Source: Melanocharis versteri (Eukaryota > Chordata > Aves > Passeriformes > Melanocharitidae). Taken from it: DNA of 64,000 nucleotides. Below, piece by piece: positions 51,731 through 62,353 of the stretch. Made by a program: the position numbers and the translations under genes. The DNA lies in contig VZTG01001537.1 in NCBI GenBank assembly GCA_013397845.1, forward strand, positions 373,146 through 437,145, in the 5' to 3' direction. The notes under the pieces were generated by a model. It was given only the letters and a program-made list of their open reading frames with translations, was not told the origin of the DNA and ran no database searches. Numbering within the stretch: the stretch's first letter is position 1; each line of letters opens with the position of its first letter.

Positions 51731-54211
51731 GCACAACATCAGTGCTAAAATGCACCAAAGTGAAGCCTGACCTTTTTCTGAAACTTAGCACAGGAGCAGT
51801 GTCCCTGGTACAAGAGGCATTGGGATATATTCCTTCATTCAGATTAGAAAAAACTGTTCTCTGCTGCACTAGCAACAGCATCAAGACTAGTTAAATTTTG
51901 CCTGGTTTAAATGCTTCACAGATTAAACTAACCAGTGCAACTGTACCATGAAGCAATCCTGTATTTGTGTGAATATAACAAATTGGTCTTTAGTCAGATA
52001 TTTCTCAGACTAAAATGCGAGCCTGTCTCCTAATTCAAATACCTCCATCCACACTCTTTTCTGTTTCAACTCTGCAAAATGAAATTTTGTGGCCACTATT
52101 GAAAACTGCCCATCAAAATACCACAGCATAGCGCTTCAATTAGGACAGTTTTTGGTTTTAGAATAAGATTTATATGAACATTGTGGCTGTTTCAGAGAAT
52201 TCTGTTCAAAATGGGAAGAAAACATAGACAGAAAATGATGCCGCAAAATAAAAACCTGGCCACCTTCTGTGAGAAGCTTGTAGATTTGCACATGGATGTT
52301 ACATTGTTGGACAGCTGGCAAGCTGGTTTGGGGATCTTGCAGGCTTGTTTCCTTCAGGAAAGAAATCAAGTGTGCAAGTCAGGTGCACACTCTGCTACCA
52401 TTCCCTTCTAATTCTAAAAGATTTTTTCCATTAACCCAATGGAAGTAGACATCAGGAAGCACTTTCCTTGCCCATACACCCCCCATCCTGTCTTTCCAGT
52501 TAATTCTATACTCAGACATTGGGGCCATAGTTGGATTTTATAGCTAAGCCAATCGGAGCTCAAGCTAATGCCGAAAGATTCCGTTCTGTCCATCCTTCTA
52601 TTGCCATTAATTGTATCTTCCTATTCCCGACACTGCACTGAGTCTGGTGCTTTTCTGACCTCATGGTGTGCTACATCAGGGCGAGATCACCAGAAGAAAT
52701 ATTGATATGTTTCACAGAGCTTTGCAGACAAGCAAGTGCTTCTAGCTAAGGAAGTGCTCATAGCAAAGGAAGAAATGAGAGCACATAAACAAAAACTAAG
52801 AAGGAGAAGGGGAATAGACTGTCTTTTCAGAGGCAGCTGGTCATCTGATTGCCTGGCATAGCATGAGACTGTGCACTGCACCCTGACTGTCTGTTCCATC
52901 TCAATGTGATAACCATGAGCATTTCCCTTATAGGCTGGTGAGTTTTTTCTTTTCTGTACAAACAACAGCTTGCCCATCATTTTCTTGTTTTTGCATGCAT
53001 AGACCAAGTATTCTAGTACTGCTCAAGCTTTGTCATGCACTCATTGCCTTCGGCCATAACCCATGTCTGCTTCCTACCATCGTTGTATGAAAGAGCATTT
53101 ATTAAATTCTCTGGTACTGAGCCTGAAAGAAGCAAACCCATTGTCTTTATCCAGATCTGTGATTATCAACAGATTAAAGATTTGCGTGACAAAAATTGAG
53201 ACTTCTAGGCAGACACACAAGATACCAAACCAACTAGAAGCTTCTTCAGAGAATTTATCAATCTTCATCTTCACTTTAGGTAGAAGACGCAAGGAACAGA
53301 ATCATCTGACAGAATTGTCTTTGGAATAATACCAGTTCATTTCTATGTTTCTTGACTAACAGTAACTCACATTTACAAGAATACATTAGAAAGTCTATTT
53401 TTCTTTTTTTCTCTAAGGTAATGGCACTCACACGCACAGCTCCTTGGCCTGATTCATCGCTGCATTACTTCAACTTTATTTCAGGGACTCCTTTTATAGA
53501 GCAGCAACTACCTGAGCCATGAGTCCTGTCTGTGACACTCTCAAAAGTGAAAGGGTAGGATGGTTTTTTAAGTGGCTCATGACATAGGACTCAATTGCCC
53601 AAGTTCCCCATTTGATTCTCCTCTGTGGAACCAACTCACTAGGGTGTTAGGGCTCTGCACCTCCCAAAAAACCTGCTTCTTCTTCCCTTACACTGAGCAG
53701 CCAGAACAAAAGAGCATTAAGCTCCTCAGTTAATTCAGAAATCCCTAGTACTGTGAGAAATTGGCCTGCCCAAGAATCCCTAGCTTCTTCAATCATTAGT
53801 GGATATTACCAAGTATTATGCAGCCGGCAGCGTGCAGTATGTTTTCACAGCTAAAAGAATGCCCCAGCATCTGATTTTGCCAATTGTTAAGCATTTGAAT
53901 AACTTCACTGACCAGGATTAGCTCACTAAACTCTGCAATAAGACTCAGCAATCCAAGGATGTTGAATGGTAATTATGGAATATAGCAACATGCACATCAT
54001 TTAAGTCAAATTACACACGGTACCTGTAACTTGTGCAGGACTCAGGGAAAAAGGAAATTTTCTTTTGACCTCAGATAACTATTATGTTTATTATTAACAT
54101 CACAATAATATCCCATAACTGTAACCAGCTGACATTAGCCAAGGTATAAATCATCTGTATAAAGATTCCAGATGATTAAATCCCTGCCAAAGGAAGTTTA
54201 CATACACTTCG

Positions 54212-54213
<2 letters not shown>

Positions 54214-54252
<39 letters not shown>
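54214..54252. repeat. (AC)n microsatellite
   Basis: About 19 AC units with one interruption (CG in place of CA near 54246). Confidence 0.97.
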
Positions 54253-57200
54253 TAAAGGGAAACCAGTTGATTTTTTTTCAGCATAACTGTCAGAGTCTTT
54301 TAAAACCTTAATACTGTAATAACAAACACTGCTCAAGTGTGATCTCTGCTACTTTTGTGTAAAGCCATAGGAACGTCATTCACTTAGACCTCAACAGAGA
54401 GATAGAAATATTATTGCTGGCACAAAGTAAAAACACGTACAAAATTTAATGGACAATGAACCCCAGAAAAAACTGCGTTTTCTCGTCTCTTGTCTTTCCA
54501 GCAGCAGCACCAAGGTGCTCTGCTTTCTGTTGGTTGATGTGTGTTTTCTTCTCTGCCTACCACCAAAATTGTTCTTAGTTGACTGGCCCCATTAATATTT
54601 TGTTCAGGGAAAACAGGGATGTAAAGAGTATTTGTACTGCACAGTACAGGGATGCTTGAGGCAGCTGTGATTGGTACTGCTCAGGTACAGAAGTACAGCA
54701 TAGCTCTCCAATCAAATTTACCAATTTTGGGGCAGACTTCCTGCACAATCCTCTGCCTCACTGACGCAGCATCACAAATCCCCTCCCTACTCAAGAGTGT
54801 GCTACACTGTCCCTGCTTGGCAGGCCTGGCAGCTCAGCACCAAGGGTAGGCTCAGATAATTTTTGTCACTGCTAACTTATAAAGAAAGCTGCTCATAGAG
54901 ATTCAGTCGCTTGGCATGTTAAAATCACCATCTTCCAACAGCTCAAATCTTGGGCAAGAAGAGCTATTCAGGGGAGCAGCACCAGGCACATTCTTGACAC
55001 ACCCACCCTGCCAGATTTCGAGTTCCTTCCTCCAGGCATAGAAAGCTGGGGATGTTCAATGAAACAGTAACAGATTTTGTTACACAGACAAAAAGCAAGG
55101 GATTTTCTTCAGAAAAAAAAAGGCCAAGTCTTTTAGGATGACATATTCAGAGGGATATTCATTTCTTTTCATCTTTTTAGATCAGCCTCAGGCATTTACA
55201 TTCAAGTCCAAACAAAGTCTAGCAAAGCTGTAAATATCTGAGAAGTTTCTTTTAAGAAGAATTGGTCCACATTAATAATAGGCATTGTCTACTCTCTGCT
55301 CTGACAGCAATTTGCAAATGTAAAAAATATTTTCTTCACTTACAGTAGCCCGCAAAATTTCTCTGAAGCAAACAAACCTAAGTGAAGGATTGTAAAGGTG
55401 TGTGAAAGCGTAGTTTGTTGTTCCTGATTTGTATTCAAGAAATCAGACATATTGAGTTTTTATTTATAACAAAAACATCCTGTACAGAGTCCAAGTGTTA
55501 CTCAATTCCTAATGCTTAAATAGGATATCAGCTCATTGCTGGGCTGAATTTCAGCCTAGATGAGAGGTGCTATGCTATGTTTCTTCACAAAGAGCCAGGC
55601 TGGCCTAGAAACCTCTCAAACAAATCCATTTGGCAGAAATACTGACACAGAAAATGCAATTTAGACCATTGATAACACAGGAAATCCTAATCAATCAAGA
55701 AATAGCTGAAGTCTCAGTGATCATGATGTTTTTTTTAATGTTAAAATGTCCCCAGGACACTAAAATTCTCCTTTTTCTGTCTCACCACATTGAGACATCT
55801 TGACTTTCTAGCTCTATATCTAATTCAGAATACTATAACATTACAGTATGCAGGAAAAAAAGGAACTAAAAACTCCACTTATGCCCTTAATGGTCTCCAA
55901 ACAGAGGTAGATAATGTCTTCAAGGGGTTCAAGAATGTTACGACCACCGGTCTGTGGCAGAGCCTAACTGGTAGTCTCTCCTGTTACATTGATTCAGATA
56001 ATTTGGGTGTCCAATGTACCTACTGAATAACCAACATGTTTTCACAAATGCTGAACACTAGTGCTTCCAGTCTGGTTTTGGTAGGATGCCATTTCCCAGC
56101 AAAGGCAAAAATCGCAACCTTCAAACTATAAGGAACTTTCGCCTTGCTTAAACTGAGTGTCAGCCAGCAGCGTTTTTCAGATGGCTTCACCTGCAGATAG
56201 GAATTAATTTCCTAAAGAGTTGAGGTCAGCGAGAAAAAAAAGATGAAAATATATACTTCTGTAATGCCCCAAAACATGGTTTTAACAGAAAAACAGAAGC
56301 GTTCATTAAAATAAAAGTCTAGAAGTTAAGCAAGGACATTGCCCATCTGGGAAGGTGGAAGATCTTGGTAGCAAGACTTTGCAAAACACTTGTGTGTCTG
56401 GCAAAATGAGCAGAGTGCTTCACAATGGTCTCCACATTATGGTAAACAGACCTCCCATGTAGCATCATTTTGTGTGCTGGTATCTACAGTGCTGGAACAG
56501 CTTGGGGATGGGAGAGCGCCAGCATTTTTGTGCGCTTCCTGCGTCCTGGGGATCGCAGCTGTGAAGGCGAGCAGGGCCCACTTTCTACTGCATCTCTCAA
56601 ATATAGTCCTGAATGCAACTTCTGTCATTAAGAAATATTTCCTAAGCAGACTCCATACCCACCCCCCTTTCCATCTGATAATCATCTCCTTGTGTTTGTG
56701 GTAAGTCAACATCCTTCATCTTTGCCTTATGAGGAAAAGCTATGGCTGTGAGCACTTCAAAATTCCCTCAGTGCTTGCAGATCCCAACAATAACAAACAA
56801 CAGAAAGCATCTAAAATGGTTTTTTCCTTCTCCTTACAGAGACAAGCGTTTCACTCAAAAGAGGGCAGCTCCCATACCAGCCTTCTGTCTGTACTATCTG
56901 CTAAGTTACAGCACATGCTTATCTCTCAAATTTGGCACTGAAGAAAGGAGATGTATTATGCTGCACTCTCCTTTTCTGGCTGTTGCAGAGGGAGGAAAGA
57001 GCAGAGTCTGAATAACCCAAAGTCATCACGCATCATGAGAGAACACTAGTGGGTAGCCCTTCTTTCCTTTTGGCTACAAGGTGTTTGCAGCAAACTCAGA
57101 GACCTTTCTTGAATGTGGCATCTCACTGAAGTCCCAGAGTCTCCCATATGTGCTGCTACACAATGGAGGGGGCTGGCCCCATACTTGTGTTCGTGGGGTA

Positions 57201-57839
57201 ACTGAGCAATGCTGAGCAGGCACATCCAAGGTCTAGGGGAGGCACTGAACTGAGCTTAGCAATTTGTTCCACCATCTTCACTCAGGCAAAGCTTTTGGTG
57301 ATTTATAGCAGCGTGGAGAGAGGGCTTAAGCTGTAGCTTTGTTTAAACATTCACATACAATTGTTTTTCCTGGAGCTCTGAATAAAGTGTCATCATGCTT
57401 CTTAACAGGGAAAAATTTTTGGATAAGCTTCTCAGAGAAGCTGAAGAAATGTTAACCAGACACAATTGTTAAACCAAGCTTCAGTTTTGATGATAGAGCT
57501 GCCTTTGTTGGACACATCTTCCGTCTCGCCCCACTTTCCTTACCACTCCCCTCTCTTCAAATGGGGAGTGAGTGCCCTCTGACACTGGATAGGCCCAAGG
57601 GAAACGCTGCTTCCTCATGCCTGCCTTCTCTGTTAGCAGCAGCTGCAGAGAGAACCCAGAGAAGCCATGTGGAGCCAAATCTACACAGAGACAGGGCACA
57701 GAGATGAGAAATAATGTCATCTGCTAAGAAGTGGCAAGAGGACAGCAGTAGTATTTTCTTATTTTTTCCTCTAAAATATCTTTCCTATAGCTCACTATAA
57801 CTGACTGAGTCCATGAGACTCATTCTGTTTTTCACTGCG

Positions 57840-58180
57840 AAAACAAAGAGGAGCAGGCAGGCTTAAGGCAGGCAGAAAGATGAGTTGATTTAGGAAATAT
57901 GAGGAAAACGGCAAGAGATAATAGAGAAAAGAGAGAGGGTAAGAAAACAGGAGAAGTTGGAACTATGGGACTTAGAAAAAGACCTGTGTAAAATTAGAAG
58001 GCATAGGAGGAAGAGCGGTATTTAAAAAGCACAAGAAAGAATATGGGGAAAGAGAAGATTATGGCTACTACAAACGAAAACCACAGAGAGTTAAGACATT
58101 TTGAAGGGAGGCATAGGGCAGTTTGAAAGGGTGTGAATGGGAAAGAGGAAATGCAAGAAGGGGAACCAGCACAATGAGTT
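57840..58180. other. Purine-rich strand-asymmetric segment
   Basis: About 340 bp in which the plus strand is strongly A/G biased (runs such as GAGAAAAGAGAGAGGG and GGAAAGAGAAG), with no simple repeat unit. Smaller similar stretches lie at about 13995-14175, 21880-22085 and 23800-24010. The cause is unknown; could be a decayed purine microsatellite. Confidence 0.55.
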
Positions 58181-59040
58181 ACATGCTGCTATTGCACAGA
58201 AAATGAAAAGCAAACATGTGCACGCAAACACAAAAGGAAACCTTGGCCTTACCAGAGCAAACGAGACAGGATGGCACAGGACAAAACTTCATCCTTTGTA
58301 TTAAAGGTAGATGGATCATATGAGAAAGCTCTGATCACTCCTAAGAGTACAGTTTTCCTTCCTAGTATCTCCACAGCTTCTGAAGGATTTCCTTACCTCA
58401 CATTACTACATTATAATATGAAGAAGCAGGTTATGATTTTGTTAGCTGCAAAGGGTGGACATTTCTCCCCTTTCCTCCTATACACACCAGCCCTGTCCCT
58501 ACAGGCACAAAGGATTTATTCTTCCCTTCACAAATTACTTTACCAGCTGACGAACTGTAATAGCTGCCAAACTCCTCAGAAGCCTGAGACCTCTGCCCCA
58601 TCCCAGCAAGGACTGCAATGAGGCAGGGAAGAGAGGAAGTGAATTATTTTGAAACAAGTGCTGGGGAGGGGGTAGATGGAGTGACCAGGACACACACTGC
58701 AGAAGCAAGCAGAACCCAGCCTGAGAAAAGCTGGCAAGTGATGATGTAGGATGAGCCATTCCCTGCACCATGCTCAGACAGACTTATTTGGGAACCTCTG
58801 TAGGGAAGGTGAACATTGCTCCAAACCCCTCATAATTCAGAGCCAGCCTATGACTTTGAACATTCCCAGCAAAATCAGACCTTGAACCAGGTTTTGGGTT
58901 GGCTCCACTTGTAGTTTGGGGTTGCCTGTGACCAAAGTTGCTCTCACACAGTCTGGTTCAAGTTCAGCCAAGGGTCTGGAACAGCCCTGGTTCAGGCCTT
59001 GCTCAAGGAAAAATCTGGAACAAGTTTTTAGCCTGACTCT

Positions 59041-59064
59041 GTGTGTGTGTGTGTGTGTGTGTGT
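59041..59064. repeat. (GT)12 microsatellite
   Basis: Twelve perfect GT units followed by GCTCGTGTGTATG, probably a decayed extension of the same array. Confidence 0.97.
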
Positions 59065-59279
59065 GCTCGTGTGTATGAGCAAAGCTGCTCTTCTGTGCCT
59101 GCTTGTCGCAAAAAATGATGAATTGCAGAAGTACCCATTTGGTGTTAGTCATTCGGTGCAGCAGGAAGGAAGCAGGAAGCCCTTGTGAGCATTAAGTTTT
59201 CAAAGCAGTTTGCAAAAAAAGCCAAGGCTCTCCTCCCCTGGGCTTCATAACCACACACTGTTCTTTACCTCCTCACCTA

Positions 59280-59620
59280 AAGGGGCACCTAGTCACAGAT
59301 AACATTCGCAACTCCTTCAGCCGGAAATATTTGCCCGGTGCAAACAGCTGAGGCATTTGGTGTCAGCCCTTTCTCTGTGCAAGGCATATTAAAAGGGGGA
59401 AGGGAAGAGGAGCCTTACATTTGCCAAACGGGAGAGGCCTGATTGCGCTCAACAGGTTCAGTTCACGCTGTGACCCTGCCCGGCTTCCTGCTATTCAGAT
59501 GTGTTACTTCCCCTTTGTGGTAATGGCCTGTGGCAGCCGGCCAGAAAACACTATTAATTTCAGAAGTGGCCTGACAACAAACCCATAGCGAAACGAGAGG
59601 AAGTGGCGGGGAGGCCATCT
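59280..59620. promoter_or_regulatory. Candidate DUSP6 downstream enhancer, ETS-motif cluster
   Basis: A visibly GC-richer block about 1.2-1.5 kb past the DUSP6 poly(A) site. It contains at least four ETS-type cores: CCGGAAAT at 59321-59328, CGGCTTCCTG at 59481-59490, ACTTCC at 59506-59511 and AGGAAGTG at 59598-59605. A TCF/SOX-like or RUNX-like CTTTGTGG lies at 59513-59520. DUSP6 is a known ETS target downstream of ERK, so such a cluster next to it is suggestive. Enhancer activity is inference; no conservation test was possible. Confidence 0.35.
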
Positions 59621-60848
59621 GTTAGCTTCAGCAGAACAGTAGGGACACAGCTATGTAGGTTCTACAAGGAAAGCAGATTAATAATCCACAAAGAGGAAAC
59701 TGGCTAAAATTATCCACAGACCATATTAAAAAAAAAACACAAAACAAAAAACAACAAAAAAGAACCAAACAAGGGAGTCACTTGAGCTGCAGCTGGACAG
59801 GAAATTGCTAGAGCTGCTTGCAAATCTCCACTTTGAACAGAACAGCATAGGGAATGCCAAGAGCGGAAACCGTTCAAAACTGGATTAGCACAAGCCAAGT
59901 TTAACTGCAACCCACTTCTACTTTCACAGTTTATGCACTCAATCTAGGCCACTACTGCATGAGACACTGACTCACTTTTTTCCCATGTTTTGTTTGCATT
60001 TCATTTCACACACTTGCAGTTTCTAAAATTACTTCAAATCTGCTTTAGCTGCCAGGAGCTCTGCAGAACCTCAGCCGACAGCCCCAGCTGCAGCATCAGC
60101 CCCTCATTGTGGTACTGCACACGGATTTTGGCACCACCCTACCTTGGGCCAGTTATCATCAGGAAGGATGTTAATGAATATAAGTTGCAGCAGGAAGTTT
60201 TGCAATTGCTATAATCCCCCTTTTTCCTTCTGCAGAGACAGAACTGCTTGAAGGGTCCAAAGAGGAAACGGGGTGACTAAGGGTATATAAAGACTTTTCC
60301 TTCTTGCCTTCATTAAGTTGCAAGGTGGCTGAATGGCAACAGAAAAATCATTTACAGACTGCAGACTGTTGATGAATCTCTGTGAAATGAGTTCCTGCCA
60401 GAAAGCTAAGGAGAGCATGAACCCATCTCCTGGCATCTGTAATAGAGTGACCAAAATTCATAAACAAAGCCAGAAAACAGCAGCTCCTTTCTCTTCATAC
60501 TAAAAGAAAAAAATAATACTGAGAAAAAAAACGTTATGGCACAGAGTCAGGTGCATCTCTAGTGTAGCAAAGGGATGCTGGGATATTTTGTAATTAACCT
60601 AAAGGCCTTCAAAAGCATTCCCTTCACCAAAGCAAGATGAGAATCCAGCACGTTCACTGTTTATTCATTTAGGCACCAATGGACCAAAGGGAAAATCAAG
60701 GTTTTATCGTCTTGGAGGATGTACAAAAGCTATTGAAAGCAATGATTGCCCTTAAGCATTATCACATGGGCATGTGCAATTGACCACAACCACACAGAGG
60801 GGAAAGGGGGAATAAACCAGCCAGCTTCTCCATAGCCAAAAATAGTCA

Positions 60849-60858
60849 TTTATTTATT
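60849..60858 (-). promoter_or_regulatory. Tandem overlapping poly(A) signal of DUSP6
   Basis: Two overlapping AATAAA hexamers on the minus strand (complement of 60849-60854 and 60853-60858). A GU-rich downstream element TGTGTGGTTGTGG lies on the minus strand within 60782-60796, at the usual distance past a cleavage site near 60830. A further AATAAA (complement of 60660-60665) could serve a longer, weaker isoform. Confidence 0.8.
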
Positions 60859-61156
60859 AATAATTTAAGGTTTTACATTCTTATAATAAATTCCATCTTA
60901 AAACTTTTACACCATGGATTAGACTCTCCCTTATTGGCAACCATGTGCAGGTTCACTGTGCGTACACACAGGTACAAATGCTCGCACATACTTCCAGTTT
61001 TATACAAAAAAAAAAAAAGACGCAAAATATTGCATTTGAGGTGAAGCTCCCTGAAGAATTTATACAGAGGTAATGCACTGTTTAGCACATCTGAAAGTTT
61101 TAAAAAGTGATCAAAAAATCTTTCGCATTCAAAGACAAACCTCCTCCCAGATGATC

Positions 61157-61164
61157 TATTTACA
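61157..61164 (-). promoter_or_regulatory. Pumilio response element in DUSP6 3' UTR (distal)
   Basis: The transcript reads UGUAAAUA, an exact match to the PUM1/2 consensus UGUANAUA. It lies about 890 nt after the stop codon. PUM2 has been reported as a regulator of mammalian DUSP6 mRNA (from memory), so a conserved role is plausible. Confidence 0.6.
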
Positions 61165-61197
61165 AAAGGTAAGGCAAAAAATTAATTTAATTTAAAA

Positions 61198-61226
61198 ATA
61201 TATATATATGTGTATATATATATATC
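61198..61226. repeat. (TA)n microsatellite in DUSP6 3' UTR
   Basis: Alternating TA with one ATGTGTAT interruption in the middle. The tract is self-complementary and could form a hairpin in the mRNA. Confidence 0.85.
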
Positions 61227-61414
61227 ATATGGAACCTACATCAGAAGCATGAAAGAGGAAAAAAAGTCACCACAAGGAAAAGAAAGATATATGAAAGAAG
61301 AGACTCTACTTGCTCACAAAACATGATCTGCAAACTTCTCACCATTGCCATTTCTCCCTCATGGAAAGCTTGCTCCAATAAAATTCAGCATGCTGCAAAT
61401 ATATTCTTTGCAAT

Positions 61415-61431
61415 ACAAACAAACAAACAAA
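61415..61431 (-). promoter_or_regulatory. GU-rich element (CELF-type) in DUSP6 3' UTR
   Basis: The plus strand reads ACAAACAAACAAACAAA, so the transcript has repeated UUUG units containing UGUUUGUUUGU, the GU-rich element linked to CELF1-mediated decay. It could also be an ordinary (AAAC)n microsatellite; the two views are not exclusive. Confidence 0.5.
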
Positions 61432-61533
61432 GCAGAATTTATGAAAAGAACAAAGACACAGGTGTCCCTTGGATTGATTTCTTGAGTACATGTGAATTAA
61501 GAAAAAAAAAATGCAAATCAATTTAAGGTTAAC

Positions 61534-61541
61534 TATTTACA
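61534..61541 (-). promoter_or_regulatory. Pumilio response element in DUSP6 3' UTR (proximal)
   Basis: A second exact UGUAAAUA in the transcript, about 510 nt after the stop codon and about 375 nt upstream of the other copy. The paired arrangement makes chance less likely than for one site. Confidence 0.6.
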
Positions 61542-61630
61542 TTGATCAAGTAGAATACTACCAAGCTCCCAGCAAAGGAGTACTCCAAATACACTAAGCT
61601 GAAATCTCTTTCTTTGGCTCCTCTAAATTA

Positions 61631-61651
61631 AAACAAACAAACAAACAAAAA
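61631..61651 (-). promoter_or_regulatory. Second GU-rich element in DUSP6 3' UTR
   Basis: Another (AAAC)n run on the plus strand, giving UGUUUGUUUGU in the transcript about 400 nt after the stop. An AUUUA pentamer lies immediately upstream in plus coordinates (complement of 61624-61628). Confidence 0.5.
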
Positions 61652-62045
61652 TAACCAGTCTTCACTGAAGACAAAGATGCATGTCACAGATCTGAGAGCA
61701 GAGGGCAGAAGGACAGTTCCAGCCTCTAGAGAACACGTGCCCAGCCTGTCCAGCCTCACCCTACCACACGGGAAGTCCTCGGACCCTGGCTACTGCCCAA
61801 GCAGGGATGAACGTACTGCCCACCTGCTGCCTGGTCACCACGGTCCTGCCCAGAGAGCTCGCCACGTCCCCTCCCTTTGCAATAGCCGATTCCATACCGT
61901 GTAACCTTTCCTTGCCTGCACTGGCAGCTGCTTTTTAATAGCAGAGGCCAGAAAAAGAGAAAGCTGCATTTCTTTATCACTGCCAAAGAGAAACCATTGA
62001 GGAGTGATTCCATGAAATGGACAGGAGAAGGGAGGTGGTGGGAGC

Positions 62046-62353
62046 TCACGTGGACTGCAAGGAATCCACCTGGAAGACGTTCTGGTTGGAAGGGGTGGTG
62101 AAGTACAGCTGCTGGTTCGGCACTCGATTGTCACAGGGGCTGCTCAGTCCCAGAGTCCGCTCGAAGTCCAGCAGCTGACCCATGAAGTTGAAGTTGGGTG
62201 AAATGTTGGACTTCTTCATCTTGACAATATCATAGGCATCATTCATGGACAAGTTCAGCTTCTGCATGAGGTAGGCCACCGTCACTGTGACCGAGCGGCT
62301 GATCCCTGCTAAGCAATGCACCAGGACGCCGCAGTTCTTCCCCCGTGCTTCAT
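62046..62353 (-). CDS. DUSP6: DUSP6 (MKP-3), last coding exon with catalytic loop and C-terminus
   Basis: This exon encodes about residues 280-381, completing the phosphatase domain. The signature loop HCLAGISRS supplies the nucleophilic Cys (Cys293 in human) and the phosphate-binding Arg (Arg299). It is followed by VTVTVAYLMQKLNLSMNDAY, a recognition helix, and then by the C-terminal tail ending in VDSLQST and a TGA stop (complement of 62046-62048). The acceptor is a pyrimidine-rich stretch ending TGTACAG just before 62353. The split codon G|AT restores Asp, so SFI from exon 2 joins DEARGK in the conserved order. 308 nt gives the 102 residues (one split) expected for the 381-residue family length. 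The tail has small differences from the human sequence as I recall it (VPNQQ for VPAQQ, NVFQ for NVYQ). No frameshift or premature stop is seen, so the gene looks functional. Confidence 0.98.

Larger units (their letters stand above)
43771..57839. other. Intergenic desert
   Basis: No gene. Around 45605-45770 the minus strand has faint CR1-like phrases (CTCTCCTATAAGGGACAGGC), possibly an old copy; this also explains the 119-aa minus frame at 45421-45780. Candidate conserved blocks are at 49080-49440 and 51480-51730, and the AC array is at 54214. Slightly GC-richer patches at 48180-48420 and 50750-51000 show nothing further. Confidence 0.65.
58181..60829. other. DUSP6 3' flank
   Basis: No gene. 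Includes the GT array at 59041, the candidate ETS-rich block at 59280-59620, an A-rich low-complexity run at 59727-59766, a consensus AP-1 site TGACTCA at 59968-59974, and the GU-rich downstream element of the DUSP6 poly(A) site at 60782-60796. Confidence 0.7.
60830..62045 (-). other. DUSP6: DUSP6 3' UTR
   Basis: Runs from the TGA stop to about 25 nt past a tandem AATAAA signal, roughly 1.2 kb, which agrees with my recollection of the mammalian DUSP6 3' UTR length. Read on the minus strand it holds two Pumilio elements TGTAAATA (complement of 61157-61164 and 61534-61541). It also holds two GU-rich elements TGTTTGTTTGTTTG (complement of 61415-61431 and 61631-61651), two AUUUA pentamers (complement of 60887-60891 and 61624-61628), and a TA-repeat tract at 61198-61226. 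DUSP6 mRNA is known to be short-lived and post-transcriptionally controlled by ERK signalling; these elements are the likely sites. The exact 3' end is inferred from the signal, not observed. Confidence 0.85.
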
